From Cellulomonas shaoxiangyii (GTDB taxonomy: Bacteria; Actinomycetota; Actinomycetes; Actinomycetales; Cellulomonadaceae): DNA of 64,000 nt. Below, piece after piece: positions 8,701 to 17,094 of this stretch. How positions within the stretch are numbered: position 1 is the first letter of the stretch; the number at the start of each line of letters is the position of its first letter. The stretch is taken from assembly GCF_004798685.1 (NCBI RefSeq), contig NZ_CP039291.1, forward strand, positions 2,976,001 to 3,040,000. Direction: 5' to 3'. Made by a program: the position numbers and the translations under genes. A model generated the notes under the pieces. That model was not told the origin of the DNA and ran no database searches. It saw only the letters and a program-made list of their open reading frames with translations.

Positions 8701-9459
8701 TCAGCGGTAGTACGTGCCGATCAGCTGGCCGTCGAGCTCGTGCACCGCGACGTCGAGCTCGTACACGTCGGACAGCACCTCGGGCCGGACCACGTCCGCG
8801 GGGGCGCCGTCGTGCGCGACGCGGCCGTCCTTCATCGCGACGATCCGGTCGGACCAGCACGACGCGACGTTGATGTCGTGCAGCACGACCACCACCGTCT
8901 TGCCCAGCTCGTCGGTGGCGCGGCGCAGCAGCCGCATCATCGCGACGGCGTGCTTCAGGTCGAGGTTGTTCAGCGGCTCGTCGAGCAGCACGTGGTCGGT
9001 GTCCTGGCACAGCACCATCGCGACGAACGCGCGCTGGCGCTGCCCGCCCGACAGCTCGTCGAGGAAGCGGTCCGCCAGCGGGTGCAGGTCCAGGAACTCC
9101 AGCGCCCGCTCGACGTGCCCGCGGTCCTCGAGCGTGTACCGGCCCTTGCTGTGCGGGTAGCGGCCGAACGTCACCAGGTCCCGGACGGTCAGGCGCGAGC
9201 CCACGTGCGCGTCCTGGCGCAGGATCGCCAGCCGGCGCGCGAGCACGTCGCTGCGCGTCGTGGCGACGTCCAGGCCGTCGACGAGGACGGTCCCGGCGTC
9301 GGCGGGCAGCAGCCGCGACATGATCGACAGCAGCGTGGACTTGCCGGCCCCGTTGGGGCCGATGAGCGCGACGAGACCGCCGTCGGCCACGTCGAGCGTG
9401 ACGTCGTCGACGACGGTGGCCGACCCGTAGCGCTTGGTGACGCCCCGGACCTCGATCAT
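8701..9459 (-). CDS. Siderophore ABC transporter ATP-binding protein
   Basis: 252 residues, FepC/FhuC class. Walker A GPNGAGKST (34-42), signature LSGGQRQRAF, Walker B HVLLDEPLNNLD and switch histidine in VVLHDINVA. It energises import of iron-siderophore by the two permeases encoded upstream. The ATG at 9459 overlaps the TGA of the second permease by 4 bp; the longer frame upstream is only an antisense-like extension. Last gene of the four-gene importer operon, ending at the hairpin shared with the SIP gene. Confidence 0.93.
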   Translation of the reverse strand: MIEVRGVTKRYGSATVVDDVTLDVADGGLVALIGPNGAGKSTLLSIMSRLLPADAGTVLVDGLDVATTRSDVLARRLAILRQDAHVGSRLTVRDLVTFGRYPHSKGRYTLEDRGHVERALEFLDLHPLADRFLDELSGGQRQRAFVAMVLCQDTDHVLLDEPLNNLDLKHAVAMMRLLRRATDELGKTVVVVLHDINVASCWSDRIVAMKDGRVAHDGAPADVVRPEVLSDVYELDVAVHELDGQLIGTYYR

Positions 9460-10463
9460 CGGGCCGCCCCCCGCAGCAGCAGGACGAGGAACACGAGACC
9501 TCCCACGAGCTCGATGACGACGCCGAGACTGGTCGCGAACCCGAGCGCGTGCTCGAGCACCACCTGACCGGCGACGAGGAACAGGACCGACACGAGCGCG
9601 GCACCGGGCAGCAGCCACCGGTGCTCGTGCGTGCCGAGGACGACGTAGGCGACGTTCGCGACCAGCAGGCCGAGGAACGTCACGGGACCGACGAGCGCGG
9701 TCGACGCGGACACGAGGACGGCGACGACGACGAGCACCTCGAGGACCGTGCGCCGGTACGGCACACCCAGGCCCGTGGCGGCCTCGCGGCCGAGCGCGAG
9801 GACGTCGAGCGCCCGCCGGCGCCGCCACGCCACCGCGCACCCGGCCGCGACGAGGGCCGCCGTGACGCCGAGCAGCGTGTCGTCGATCGTGTTGAACGAC
9901 GCGAACAGCCGGTTGGTGAGCACGGCGAACTCGTTCGGGTCCATGACGCGCTGCAGCATCGACGACGCCGCCCGCAGCAGCGTGCCGAGCACCACCCCGA
10001 CGAGCAGCAGCAGGTGCAGCGAGCGCCGGCGCCCGCCGAACAGCCACCCGAACAGCGCCACCGAGCACACCACCATCACGGCGACCTGCCCCACGAACAT
10101 CGTCGTCGCGTCGAGCGCCGCCAGCGCCGCGCCACCGAGGACGAACACGAGGACGGTCTGCACGAGCGCGAACATCGCGTCCATGCCGAGCAGCGACGGC
10201 GTGAGGATGCGGTTCGCCGTCACGGTCTGGAACAGCACGGTCGCCACCGCGACGGCGGTCCCGACGACCGCGAGGCTCGCGAGCTTGGTCGCCCGGAACG
10301 GGAGCACGAACGCCCAGGAGCCGGTCGCGCCGACCGTCAGGAACGCGACCGCACCGAGGGCCAGGACCGCCGCGAGCAGGAGCAGGACGCGCGCGGGGTG
10401 CGGGCGGCGGCGCGACGCGCCCGGCAGAGCGGTGCCGGCGCGGGCGTCGAGATCAGCCGACAC
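9456..10463 (-). CDS. Iron-siderophore ABC transporter permease (FecCD family), second subunit
   Basis: 335 residues. After a basic N-terminus (PHPARVLLLLAAV) about nine to ten membrane segments follow. ANRILTPSLLGMDAMFALVQT and VGPVTFLGLLVANVAY are the conserved FecCD blocks (substrate-channel region and the ATPase-coupling region). GTG 10463 starts inside the end of the preceding permease gene (11-bp overlap); the TGA overlaps the ATPase ATG. Expected to form a heterodimer with the permease at 10453-11529. Confidence 0.92.
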   Translation of the reverse strand: MSADLDARAGTALPGASRRRPHPARVLLLLAAVLALGAVAFLTVGATGSWAFVLPFRATKLASLAVVGTAVAVATVLFQTVTANRILTPSLLGMDAMFALVQTVLVFVLGGAALAALDATTMFVGQVAVMVVCSVALFGWLFGGRRRSLHLLLLVGVVLGTLLRAASSMLQRVMDPNEFAVLTNRLFASFNTIDDTLLGVTAALVAAGCAVAWRRRRALDVLALGREAATGLGVPYRRTVLEVLVVVAVLVSASTALVGPVTFLGLLVANVAYVVLGTHEHRWLLPGAALVSVLFLVAGQVVLEHALGFATSLGVVIELVGGLVFLVLLLRGAAR

Positions 10464-11529
10464 GGCCCGCCCCCGTGTCCCGGCGCAGCAGCAGCCAGAG
10501 GAACAGCACCGAGCCGACGACTCCGACGACCACGCCCACGGGCACCTCGTACGGGTACCGCACGAGGCGGCCGATCAGGTCGCACGCGAGCACGAGCCCG
10601 GCGCCGAACGTCGCGACCCACGGCAGCGAGCGCCGCACGTCGTCCCCGCGCAGCAGGCTCACGACGTTGGGCACGACGAGCCCCAGGAACGGCACCACGC
10701 CGACGGTCACGACGACCACCGCCGACACGACCGACACGATCACCAGCCCGGTGCTCACGGTGCGCCGGTGGTTGAGGCCGAGGTTGGTCGTGAACGCCTC
10801 ACCGAGGCCTGCCACGGTGAACCGGTCCGCGACGACGTAGGCGACCACCGCGAGCGCGCCCGCGACCCACAGCATCTCGTAGCGGCCGGCGAGGACCCCG
10901 GAGAAGTCGCCGGTGGTCCACGCGGCGAGCGACTGCAGCAGGTCGGTCCGGTAGGCGATGAACGTCGCGACCGCCGAGACGACGCCGCCCAGGACGATCC
11001 CGACGAGCGGCACGACGAGCGGCGAGCGCAGCGGCACGCGCCGCAGCACCGCGAGGAACAGTGCCGTGCCCGCCAGGGCGAACACCGTGGCGACCACCAC
11101 CTTGCCGGCCACCGGCAGGCCGGGCGCGAGCAGGGTGACGACCAGCAGCCCCAGCACCGCGAACTCCACCGTGCCGGTCGTGGACGGCTCCGCGAACCGG
11201 TTGCGGGCGAGCATCTGCATGATCGTGCCGACCGCCGCGGTCGAGGCGCCCGCCAGCAGGAGCGCGGCGGTCCGCGGGCCGCGGCTCAGCGCGACGAGCC
11301 CCCACGCGTCGGCGTCGAGGCGCAGCAGGTCGGCTGGTGCGACGTCGGCGACCCCGACGAACAGGCTCACGACCGCCAGCAGGGGCAGCGCGCACGCCGC
11401 CGCGACGAGCACCCACCGCGCACGACGTCGCGGCGCGGCCGGCGCCGCCCCGCGCGCGGGCGCACGGCGCGGCCCGCCGCCGGTGGGTGCGCCGGGGGCG
11501 GGCCGCGTCGGGGTGGGCGTACGGGTCAC
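10453..11529 (-). CDS. Iron-siderophore ABC transporter permease (FecCD family), first subunit
   Basis: 358 residues. The first about 60 are a proline/alanine/arginine-rich cytoplasmic leader, then RWVLVAAACALPLLAVVSL starts the membrane domain. Conserved blocks are NRFAEPSTTGTVEFA, GVVPFLGLVVPNVVSLLRGDD and DLIGRLVRYPYEVPVGVVVGVVG, the last being the FecCD C-terminal signature. GTG 11529 overlaps the binding-protein TGA by 4 bp, so the operon is translationally coupled throughout. The long leader is unusual but uninterrupted. Confidence 0.92.
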   Translation of the reverse strand: MTRTPTPTRPAPGAPTGGGPRRAPARGAAPAAPRRRARWVLVAAACALPLLAVVSLFVGVADVAPADLLRLDADAWGLVALSRGPRTAALLLAGASTAAVGTIMQMLARNRFAEPSTTGTVEFAVLGLLVVTLLAPGLPVAGKVVVATVFALAGTALFLAVLRRVPLRSPLVVPLVGIVLGGVVSAVATFIAYRTDLLQSLAAWTTGDFSGVLAGRYEMLWVAGALAVVAYVVADRFTVAGLGEAFTTNLGLNHRRTVSTGLVIVSVVSAVVVVTVGVVPFLGLVVPNVVSLLRGDDVRRSLPWVATFGAGLVLACDLIGRLVRYPYEVPVGVVVGVVGSVLFLWLLLRRDTGAGRVG

Positions 11530-12491
11530 TGCACGCCGAGGGCGGTGGCGATCTCGTCCGTCATGCCCTGCAGCGTCGGCAGCCCGCCGTTGATGACGTA
11601 CCAGGCCGCGGGGTCGAGGTAGTGCACCTGCTCGGCCTGCCACGCGGGCGTGCCGTGCACGAGCGGGTTGTCCAGCACCTGTGCGGCGGCCTGGGCGGAC
11701 TCCCCGGTGGCGGCGTCGCGGTCGAGCACGAACAGCCACTCGGGCGCCGCCTCGGCGACGAACTCGAACGAGATCGCCTCGCCGTGGGTCGCGGCCTCGA
11801 CGTCCTCGACGGCCGGGGTCACGCCGAGCGCGTCGTGCAGGAACCCGAAGCGCGAGCCCGGGCCGTAGGCGGTGACCTTGCCGCCCGACGTGAGCAGGAT
11901 GAGCCCCGTGCCGGCGTCGGCCGCCGCGGTGCGCACCTCCTCGATGGAGGCGTCGAGGTCCGCGGCCATCTCGGCGACCTCGTCCTCGAGGCCGAAGATC
12001 TCGCCCAGCACCTCGCTGTTGGCGACGACGGACGTGTGGAAGTCCGCCCAGTCGTTGGACAGGTCGATCGTCGGGGCGATCTTCGACAGCTCCGGGAGCG
12101 TCTCGGAGGACCGGCCGGCGACGATGATCAGGTCGGGCTGGAGCTGGTTGACGACCTCGTAGTCGGGCTCGAAGAGCGTGCCGACGTTCGTGTACTCGTC
12201 GCTGTCGAACCCGGCGAGCTCGCCCGGCAGGTTCTGCTTGGGCAGGCCGGCGACCTCGACCCCGAGGGCGTCCAGCGTGGTCAGGGACGCGAGGTCGAAC
12301 GTCACGACGGTCTCGGGCCGGAACGGCACCTCGGTCTCGCCCTGGGCGTGGGTGACCGTGACCGTCGTGGGCTCGTCGGCGGTCGGGGTGGCGGTCGTGG
12401 CGTCGTCGGTGGCGCCGGCCGTCCCGGCGCACGCGCCGAGGACGAGGGCCGCGGCGACCGCGAGGGCAGCGCCGCGCAGGCGGGTGGGCAC
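11526..12491 (-). CDS. Siderophore-binding lipoprotein of the ABC importer
   Basis: 321 residues. An N-terminal signal peptide ends in a lipobox (LGACAG, C21), followed by an acidic/Thr-rich spacer, so it is anchored on the outer face of the membrane. The fold is the periplasmic-binding-protein class III (FepB/FhuD) kind, with YEVVNQLQPDLIIVAGR as the typical first-lobe segment. The overall pattern (THAQGETEVPFRPETVVTFDLASL, then the LPKQNLPGEL region) resembles the YclQ/petrobactin-binding branch. First gene of the operon; tandem iron boxes lie about 60-90 bp upstream. Confidence 0.9.
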   Translation of the reverse strand: MPTRLRGAALAVAAALVLGACAGTAGATDDATTATPTADEPTTVTVTHAQGETEVPFRPETVVTFDLASLTTLDALGVEVAGLPKQNLPGELAGFDSDEYTNVGTLFEPDYEVVNQLQPDLIIVAGRSSETLPELSKIAPTIDLSNDWADFHTSVVANSEVLGEIFGLEDEVAEMAADLDASIEEVRTAAADAGTGLILLTSGGKVTAYGPGSRFGFLHDALGVTPAVEDVEAATHGEAISFEFVAEAAPEWLFVLDRDAATGESAQAAAQVLDNPLVHGTPAWQAEQVHYLDPAAWYVINGGLPTLQGMTDEIATALGVQ

Positions 12492-12553
12492 GGTGGGGAC
12501 TCCTGGGATGGGTGGGGCGAGGCCGTGCCCGGTGCGCGCCCGGTCACAGAGGC

Positions 12554-12580
12554 GAACCTAACAAAGGTCTGCCTAACCTC
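12554..12580 (-). promoter_or_regulatory. Tandem DtxR/IdeR-like iron boxes upstream of the siderophore importer
   Basis: On the minus strand GAGGTTAGGCAGACCT (12580-12565) is followed closely by a second half-match TTTGTTAGGTTC. The first element matches the box before the SIP gene at 14 of 16 positions. Two TTAGG half-sites in tandem are compatible with binding of two repressor dimers. Both iron genes are thus predicted to respond to the same regulator. Confidence 0.7.
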
Positions 12581-12760
12581 AGAACCAGCACCGGACGTGA
12601 CCTGTGCCACCCCGGACCGGGACGCCGTCCCGACGGTCGCGGGCCGATCGGGTGAGAGCGCCCGTCCGGCGCCGCCGCCCACGGCGAACCGGCCCCGCGG
12701 GACACCGGGAGGCGCTAGCGTCCGACGCGTCGTCCACGGCCGCTCGGGAAGGGACCCGTC

Positions 12761-13171
12761 GTGCTGCGCCTCCTGCCGTTCGTCGTCGAGCTGGCGCTGC
12801 TCGTGTTCTGCCTCATCGACTGCATCCAGTCCGACGGCGACCGGGTCCGGAACCTGTCCAAGGGCTGGTGGATCGCCCTCATCGTCTTCCTGCCGATCGC
12901 GGGCGGCGTCGCGTGGCTCGTCGCCGGCCGCCCCCAGAGCCCGCGCCGTCAGGTGGCGTGGCCCGCCACCGCGACCGCCGGGTACCCGGAGTACGAGCGA
13001 CCCCGCCGGTTCACCGAGGACCCCACCGAGGAGGAACGGCGCCGCGCCGAGGAGCGCCGCTCCGACGAGCTGCACCAGCAGATGCTGCGCGACTGGGAGT
13101 CCCAGCTGCGCGCCCGTGAGCAGCCGGGCGAGCCGCCGAGCGCCCCACCCGCCGCGCGCGGCGACGCCTGA
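12761..13171 (+). CDS. Small membrane protein with PLDc_N domain
   Basis: 136 residues. Two hydrophobic helices (about 5-24 and 35-55) enclose the motif CLIDCIQSDGDRVRNLSKGWW, which is the PLDc_N (phospholipase D-nuclease N-terminal/cardiolipin synthase N-terminal) signature. The tail from about residue 60 is charged and Arg/Glu-rich, without catalytic HKD motifs, so this is not a phospholipase. Such stand-alone two-helix proteins are common in actinobacteria and have no assigned function. GTG start with a GGAAGGGA ribosome-binding site. Transcribed singly, divergent from the siderophore importer. Confidence 0.82.
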   Translation: MLRLLPFVVELALLVFCLIDCIQSDGDRVRNLSKGWWIALIVFLPIAGGVAWLVAGRPQSPRRQVAWPATATAGYPEYERPRRFTEDPTEEERRRAEERRSDELHQQMLRDWESQLRAREQPGEPPSAPPAARGDA

Positions 13172-13275
13172 CGCAGCACCGGACGGCCTCCCGCGCCCGC
13201 GCCGCGCCGCCGGCCCCGGGAGCGCGCACGGCCCGCACGGCGCGGCCGTAGGACCCAGATCCCCCGTATGCCGGG

Positions 13276-13289
13276 TGTGTCGGTACACA
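13276..13289. promoter_or_regulatory. Short inverted repeat TGTGT-n4-ACACA before the VOC gene
   Basis: TGTGT (13276-13280) and ACACA (13285-13289) form a perfect inverted repeat 31 bp before the VOC start codon. The position suits an operator or promoter-proximal site. No regulator is identified. Confidence 0.4.
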
Positions 13290-13319
13290 ACGGGCGAATC
13301 GGCACCGCAAGATGGGGCC

Positions 13320-13685
13320 ATGGACGTGTCGAGCGTGACGGTCGGGTTGCCGGTCGCGGACCTCCGGGTCGCGGTGGAGTGGTACCGGCGGGTGCTCCAG
13401 CTCCCGGCGCCGGACCTGGAGCCCGCCGAGGGGGTCGTGGAGTTCCGCGTCGGCACCGTGTGGCTGCAGCTCAGCGAGGAGCCGATCGCGCGCTCCGGCG
13501 CGGAGGTCGTCCTGGGGCTGGGCGTGACCGACGCCGCGCTCGAGCGCGAGCGCCTGGCCGCGATGGGCCTCGAGGTCGGGCCGCTGGTCCACGTCGAGGG
13601 CGCTGTGGACTACGTCGACCTCGCCGACCCGGACGGCAACCGGCTCAACCTGTACTCCATGGCACCGCAGGACCCGCCGACCTGA
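13320..13685 (+). CDS. VOC-superfamily (glyoxalase/bleomycin-resistance-like) protein
   Basis: 121 residues, a single VOC module pair of beta-alpha-beta-beta-beta type. It opens with SVTVGLPVADLRVAVEWYRRVL (the usual first helix) and closes with VDYVDLADPDGNRLNLYSM, the second-module signature whose acidic residue can bind metal. Family members include lyases, dioxygenases and antibiotic-binding proteins; the substrate here is not evident. The ATG at 13320 has a weak AAGATGGGG upstream. It is between a PLDc_N protein and a toxin-antitoxin remnant, and no operon is evident. Confidence 0.82.
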   Translation: MDVSSVTVGLPVADLRVAVEWYRRVLQLPAPDLEPAEGVVEFRVGTVWLQLSEEPIARSGAEVVLGLGVTDAALERERLAAMGLEVGPLVHVEGAVDYVDLADPDGNRLNLYSMAPQDPPT

Positions 13686-13719
13686 CTCGTCGGCCGCACG
13701 CCCCCCCCGCCGACGCCGC

Positions 13720-13740
13720 CGATACCGTGAGCGATACCGT
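13720..13740 (+). promoter_or_regulatory. Direct repeat CGATACCGT x2 before the RHH antitoxin gene
   Basis: CGATACCGT occurs at 13720-13728 and again at 13732-13740, a 12-bp period just 6 bp before the start codon. Toxin-antitoxin operons are commonly autoregulated by the antitoxin binding such repeats, so this is a likely operator. Confidence 0.5.
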
Positions 13741-13746
13741 TGCCCG

Positions 13747-13950
13747 ATGGCGATGACTCTCCGACTCGACACAGCCGAGACGGAAGCACTGAGGCGACGT
13801 GCCGAGGTCGAGCACCGATCGATGCAGGACGTGGCACGCCGGGCCGTGCGTGACTACATCGAGCGCACGTCACGCGACGACCTCATCGACGCCGTCATGG
13901 ACAGCGAACTTCCTCGCTACGCCGAGGCACTCGAGCGCCTCGGCCGATGA
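13747..13950 (+). CDS. Ribbon-helix-helix antitoxin of a decayed toxin-antitoxin pair
   Basis: 67 residues. MTLRLDTAETEALRRRAE starts with the beta-strand and first helix typical of RHH (Arc/CopG) DNA-binding proteins, followed by a second helix HRSMQDVARRAVRDYIER. The C-terminal part (DLIDAVMDSELPRYAEALERLGR) would be the toxin-binding tail. The stop codon overlaps the ATG of the Doc remnant (ATGA), the usual antitoxin-toxin arrangement. The antitoxin frame is intact while the toxin is broken, so the gene now appears orphaned. A directly repeated operator-like sequence lies immediately upstream. The role is inferred from size, fold and context. Confidence 0.75.
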   Translation: MAMTLRLDTAETEALRRRAEVEHRSMQDVARRAVRDYIERTSRDDLIDAVMDSELPRYAEALERLGR

Positions 13951-14290
13951 TCTAGCTGACCACCGAGGATCTGCTGGCCGTCGGGCGGCGCGTCGTCTGC
14001 GACCTCGCGGTGCGCGACCCCGGCCGCTCAAGTCCGCCGCCGCCCGGCTTCTGACTCAGATCGGCGGGACCGACGTACCCCGACCTCCTCACCAAGGCAG
14101 CCGCACTCCTCCACTCGCTGACGCGCAACCGAGCCCTCGTGGACGGGAACAAGAGGCTCGCCCTCGCTGGCACGATCGTGTTCCTGCGAGTCAGCGGCAC
14201 CCGCCTCGGCGCCACCAATGATGAGGCTGCACGCTCATCATGGACGTCACTGCGGGGCGGGAGGAGGATGTGGAAGCCATCCGCCCCGGC
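13947..14290 (+). pseudogene. Doc/Fic-family toxin remnant with nonsense and frameshift mutations
   Basis: Reading from the ATG that overlaps the antitoxin stop gives M-I-stop, then LTTEDLLAVGRRVV and DLAVRDPG. A shift is needed to read LKSAAARLL, another for YPDLLTKAAALLHSLTRNRALVDGNKRLAL and a third for LIMDVTAGREEDVEAI. These pieces in order match death-on-curing (Doc) toxins, which AMPylate or phosphorylate targets such as EF-Tu. The Fic motif H-x-x-x-D-G-N-K-R is recognisable as RALVDGNKR, with the catalytic histidine replaced by arginine. One nonsense codon, about three frameshifts and the lost histidine mean it cannot be active. The 3' boundary is approximate. Confidence 0.85.
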
Positions 14291-14454
14291 TCTCGCGCCT
14301 GCCGAGGCCTGGTGAGCACGGGCGGGACACTCTCTGCCAACCCGAACACGGTCCCGCCCGCGACGCGGAGCGGCGAGCAGATGGTCGAGCAACCGCGTCT
14401 GCGCCTGCGACAGGTGAGCCGCCGGCGACGCACCCCGGCGCCGTGCGACCGAGC
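14291..14454. other. Non-coding spacer after the Doc remnant
   Basis: No convincing gene, hairpin or repeat was seen between the Doc remnant and the LacI regulator stop. Open frames cross it but have no recognisable protein similarity and continue antisense into the regulator gene. Confidence 0.5.
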
Positions 14455-15474
14455 TCAGCCGCTCGCCGTCGACCCCCGCACGACCACGCGCGGCGCGATC
14501 GTCTCCACGCCCTCGTCCGGCGACCCGGCGATGCGCGCGAACAGCCGCGTGGCCGCCCGCCGGCCCATGGTCTCGAAGTTCATGTCGACGCTGGTCAGGG
14601 CCGGTCGTGAGCCGGCGATCATCGGCTCCCAGTTGTCGAAGCCGACGACCGCCACGTCGTCCGGGACGGTGACGCCGCGGTCACGCAGCGCGTCGAGGAC
14701 GCCCCGCGCGATCTGGTCGCTGCCGGCGACGACCGCGTCGATGCCCGGGGCGGCGTCGAGCGCGGCGCCCACGCCCGCGCGTCCCCACGCCTCGCTCCAC
14801 GAGCCGTACCGGACGGGCCCGACGAGCTCGAGCCCGGCGGCCGCGAGCGCCTGGCCGACGCCCTCGGCGCGGTCGCGCGCGGCGGCGTAGGTGGCGTCCC
14901 CGGACACGTGGGCGATGCGACGGCGGCCGAGCGTGAGCAGGTGCTCCGTGGCGATCCGCCCGGCCGTGACGTTGTCCGGCACGACGGAGGCGTCCCGGGG
15001 GTCGTCGGACGGCGCGTAGGCGTAGACGACGGGGACGGCGACGTCCGGCCCGAGCGACGGCCGGGGGTCGGTCTTCGACCCCACGACGATGAGCCCGTCG
15101 ACGCGCCGGCCCAGCAGGGCGCGCAGGTGGTGCTGCTCGCGGATGGCGTCCTCGCGGGCGTCGCAGAGGAACACCGACGTGCGCCCGGCGCCGAACGCGT
15201 CCTCCGCGCCCATCAGGATCGGCAGGCTGAACCGGCCCTCGAGGTCGTGCGTCAGCAGGCCGACGGTGCCGGTCTGCCCGGCGGTGATCGCCCGTGCGAG
15301 CGAGTTCGGCGTGAACGCGAGCCGGTCGGCGACCTCCTCCACCCGGCGGCGCGTATCGGGGTGGACGTCGGCCTTGCCGTTGAGCGCCTTCGACGCCGTC
15401 GCCACCGACACCCCGGCGTGCTGCGCGACCTCGCGCAGGGTGACCGGTCGGGACCTGCCGCCCGTCGTCGTCAT
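14455..15474 (-). CDS. LacI-family transcriptional regulator of the GH127/sugar-uptake operon
   Basis: 339 residues. The LacI helix-turn-helix is TLREVAQHAGVSVATASKALNG (about 12-33), with the hinge helix SLARAITAG, followed by a periplasmic-binding-protein-like effector domain (TGTVGLLTHDLEGRFS to VVVRGST). VVGFDNWEPMIAGSRPALTSVDMNF is the conserved C-terminal lobe segment. It is divergent from the binding-protein/permease/GH127 operon, and the 265-bp gap contains palindromes suited to a LacI-type dimer. It probably represses the operon and is released by an arabinose-containing sugar; the ligand is inference. Confidence 0.9.
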   Translation of the reverse strand: MTTTGGRSRPVTLREVAQHAGVSVATASKALNGKADVHPDTRRRVEEVADRLAFTPNSLARAITAGQTGTVGLLTHDLEGRFSLPILMGAEDAFGAGRTSVFLCDAREDAIREQHHLRALLGRRVDGLIVVGSKTDPRPSLGPDVAVPVVYAYAPSDDPRDASVVPDNVTAGRIATEHLLTLGRRRIAHVSGDATYAAARDRAEGVGQALAAAGLELVGPVRYGSWSEAWGRAGVGAALDAAPGIDAVVAGSDQIARGVLDALRDRGVTVPDDVAVVGFDNWEPMIAGSRPALTSVDMNFETMGRRAATRLFARIAGSPDEGVETIAPRVVVRGSTASG

Positions 15475-15554
15475 CGCCGTCCTCCGTCCCGCCCGGGCGT
15501 CGCAGCCGCGTCGCCGCGCTCATCATGCCCGAAAACGGGGTGCAGCATGCCCGG

Positions 15555-15583
15555 TTGCATGGACCAAAGCGCGGTGTTAACGT
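15555..15583 (+). promoter_or_regulatory. Candidate sigma-70-type promoter of the sugar-uptake operon
   Basis: TTGCAT (15555-15560) and TAACGT (15578-15583) are separated by 17 bp, a good vegetative promoter for this GC content. The palindromic operator begins 3 bp after the -10 box, so a bound repressor would cover the start of transcription. Confidence 0.5.
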
Positions 15584-15585
15584 CC

Positions 15586-15612
15586 CGAAACGGGTTTCGA
15601 CGATTTTCGTCG
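15586..15612. promoter_or_regulatory. Palindromic LacI-type operator(s) before the sugar-uptake operon
   Basis: CGAAAC-GG-GTTTCG (15586-15599) is a perfect 14-bp palindrome with an even centre, typical of LacI-family sites. It overlaps a second inverted repeat, CGACGA-TTT-TCGTCG (15598-15612). Both lie between the divergent regulator and the binding-protein gene. Confidence 0.65.
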
Positions 15613-15739
15613 GACGGTGGAGACACCACCTGCCTGCCGCGCGCAGGCAGCGACGGGAACCCGGCAGTCAGCGCCCCCGACGACGCACGGGCCGGGTACC
15701 CCCCGACGGGCCTCGTCACGAGATTCAGGAGCCCGGTTG

Positions 15740-17035
15740 ATGACCATCAACGGCAACGACGCACGGCCCACTCCTCGCCGCCGCCCCCGGCTGGCACTCA
15801 CCTCCCTCGCCACCGTGAGCACGCTGCTGCTCGCGGCCTGCTCGGGCGGCACCAGCGCCGACGGCGGCGGCGACGACGGCGGGTCCGCCGGCGGCGACAC
15901 CGTCACGGTGTGGCACTACTTCTCGGACGAGAACCAGGTCCGCCTCATGGACGAGCTCGGCGCCAAGTTCGAGTCGGAGCACGACGGCGTGAGCGTGGAC
16001 AACGTCTTCGTCCCCTACGACCAGCTCAACTCCAAGCTGGTGTCCGCCGCGGGTGCGCAGACCGGCCCGGACGTCGTCGTGTTCAACGGCGCCGAGGCCT
16101 CCACCCTCGCGCTCGGCGGCGCGCTCGCCCCGCTGGACGACTACTGGGCGGACTACGCCGACGCGGACCAGTTCCCCGAGTCCGTCGTGCACACCATCGA
16201 GGACACCACCTACGCGGTGCAGGGGTACGTCAACCTGCTGGGCCTCTGGTACAACGCCGACATCCTGGCCGAGATCGGCGTCGAGCCGCCCACCACGATG
16301 GACGAGCTCGAGGACGCCATGGCGAAGGCGAAGGACGCGGGCTACGCCGGCATCACGCTGTCCGGCCTCCCCCAGTCGCAGGGCGAGTGGCAGGCCTACC
16401 CCTGGATCACGTCGGAGGGCTTCACCTACGAGGACCCGCAGGCCGACGCGCTCGCCGCCGGCCTCTCGCGCGTGCGCGGATGGGTCGAGAGCGGGTGGCT
16501 CTCGCAGGAGGCCGTGACGTGGGACCAGACGGTCCCGTTCCAGCAGTTCGCCGCGGGGAAGACCGCGTTCGCGGCCAACGGCAACTGGCAGATGGGGACC
16601 GCCGAGTCCGACGCCGAGTTCGAGTACGGCGTCGTCCCGCTGCCGCTGTCCGAGACCGGTGGCGTGTACCTCGGCGGTGAGGGCCAGGGCATCGGCGCGT
16701 TCAGCGAGAACCCGGACCTCGCGTGGGACTACCTGACCGCGACGTACCTCGACGCGGAGGGCCAGGCGCTGCCGGCCGAGATCGTCGGCTCGCTGCCGTC
16801 CCGCGCCGACGCCGCGGCCGACGAGGTCGTCACCGGCAACGCGCTGCTCCAGCCGTTCGCGCAGAGCATCACGCAGTTCGGCGCCAACTACCCGTCGGGC
16901 GTCATCCCGCCCGAGGCCGTCGCCGACGTGCAGCTCACGCTCGGCCAGGCCTGGAGCGCCGCCATCGGCGGGCAGAAGTCGCCGCAGCAGGCCGCCGACG
17001 ACGCGATCGCGGCGATCAGCCCGCTGCTCGACTGA
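15740..17035 (+). CDS. Sugar ABC transporter substrate-binding lipoprotein
   Basis: 431 residues of the extracellular solute-binding protein family 1. A twin-basic leader (PRRRPRLALTSL) runs into a lipobox LLAACSG (C34) and a Gly/Asp spacer. The mature part opens with VTVWHYFSDENQVRLMDELGAKFE, the usual first lobe of maltose-like binding proteins, and includes GKTAFAANGNWQMGT and PAEIVGSLPSR, standard second-lobe segments. ATG 15740 is preceded by AGGAGC. It binds an oligosaccharide outside the cell and delivers it to the permeases encoded directly downstream. Linkage to GH127 suggests an arabinofuranose-containing oligosaccharide. Confidence 0.92.
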   Translation: MTINGNDARPTPRRRPRLALTSLATVSTLLLAACSGGTSADGGGDDGGSAGGDTVTVWHYFSDENQVRLMDELGAKFESEHDGVSVDNVFVPYDQLNSKLVSAAGAQTGPDVVVFNGAEASTLALGGALAPLDDYWADYADADQFPESVVHTIEDTTYAVQGYVNLLGLWYNADILAEIGVEPPTTMDELEDAMAKAKDAGYAGITLSGLPQSQGEWQAYPWITSEGFTYEDPQADALAAGLSRVRGWVESGWLSQEAVTWDQTVPFQQFAAGKTAFAANGNWQMGTAESDAEFEYGVVPLPLSETGGVYLGGEGQGIGAFSENPDLAWDYLTATYLDAEGQALPAEIVGSLPSRADAAADEVVTGNALLQPFAQSITQFGANYPSGVIPPEAVADVQLTLGQAWSAAIGGQKSPQQAADDAIAAISPLLD

Positions 17036-17094
17036 CCCGTCCCACGCCCCCGCCCGCGCCAGGTCGTCGGCGCGACGTCCCCCAGGAGGTCCTC

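Noticed and set aside
14291..14454. Possible gene in the space between the Doc remnant and the LacI regulator
   Set aside because: Open frames there are continuations of shadow frames with no similarity or start signals.
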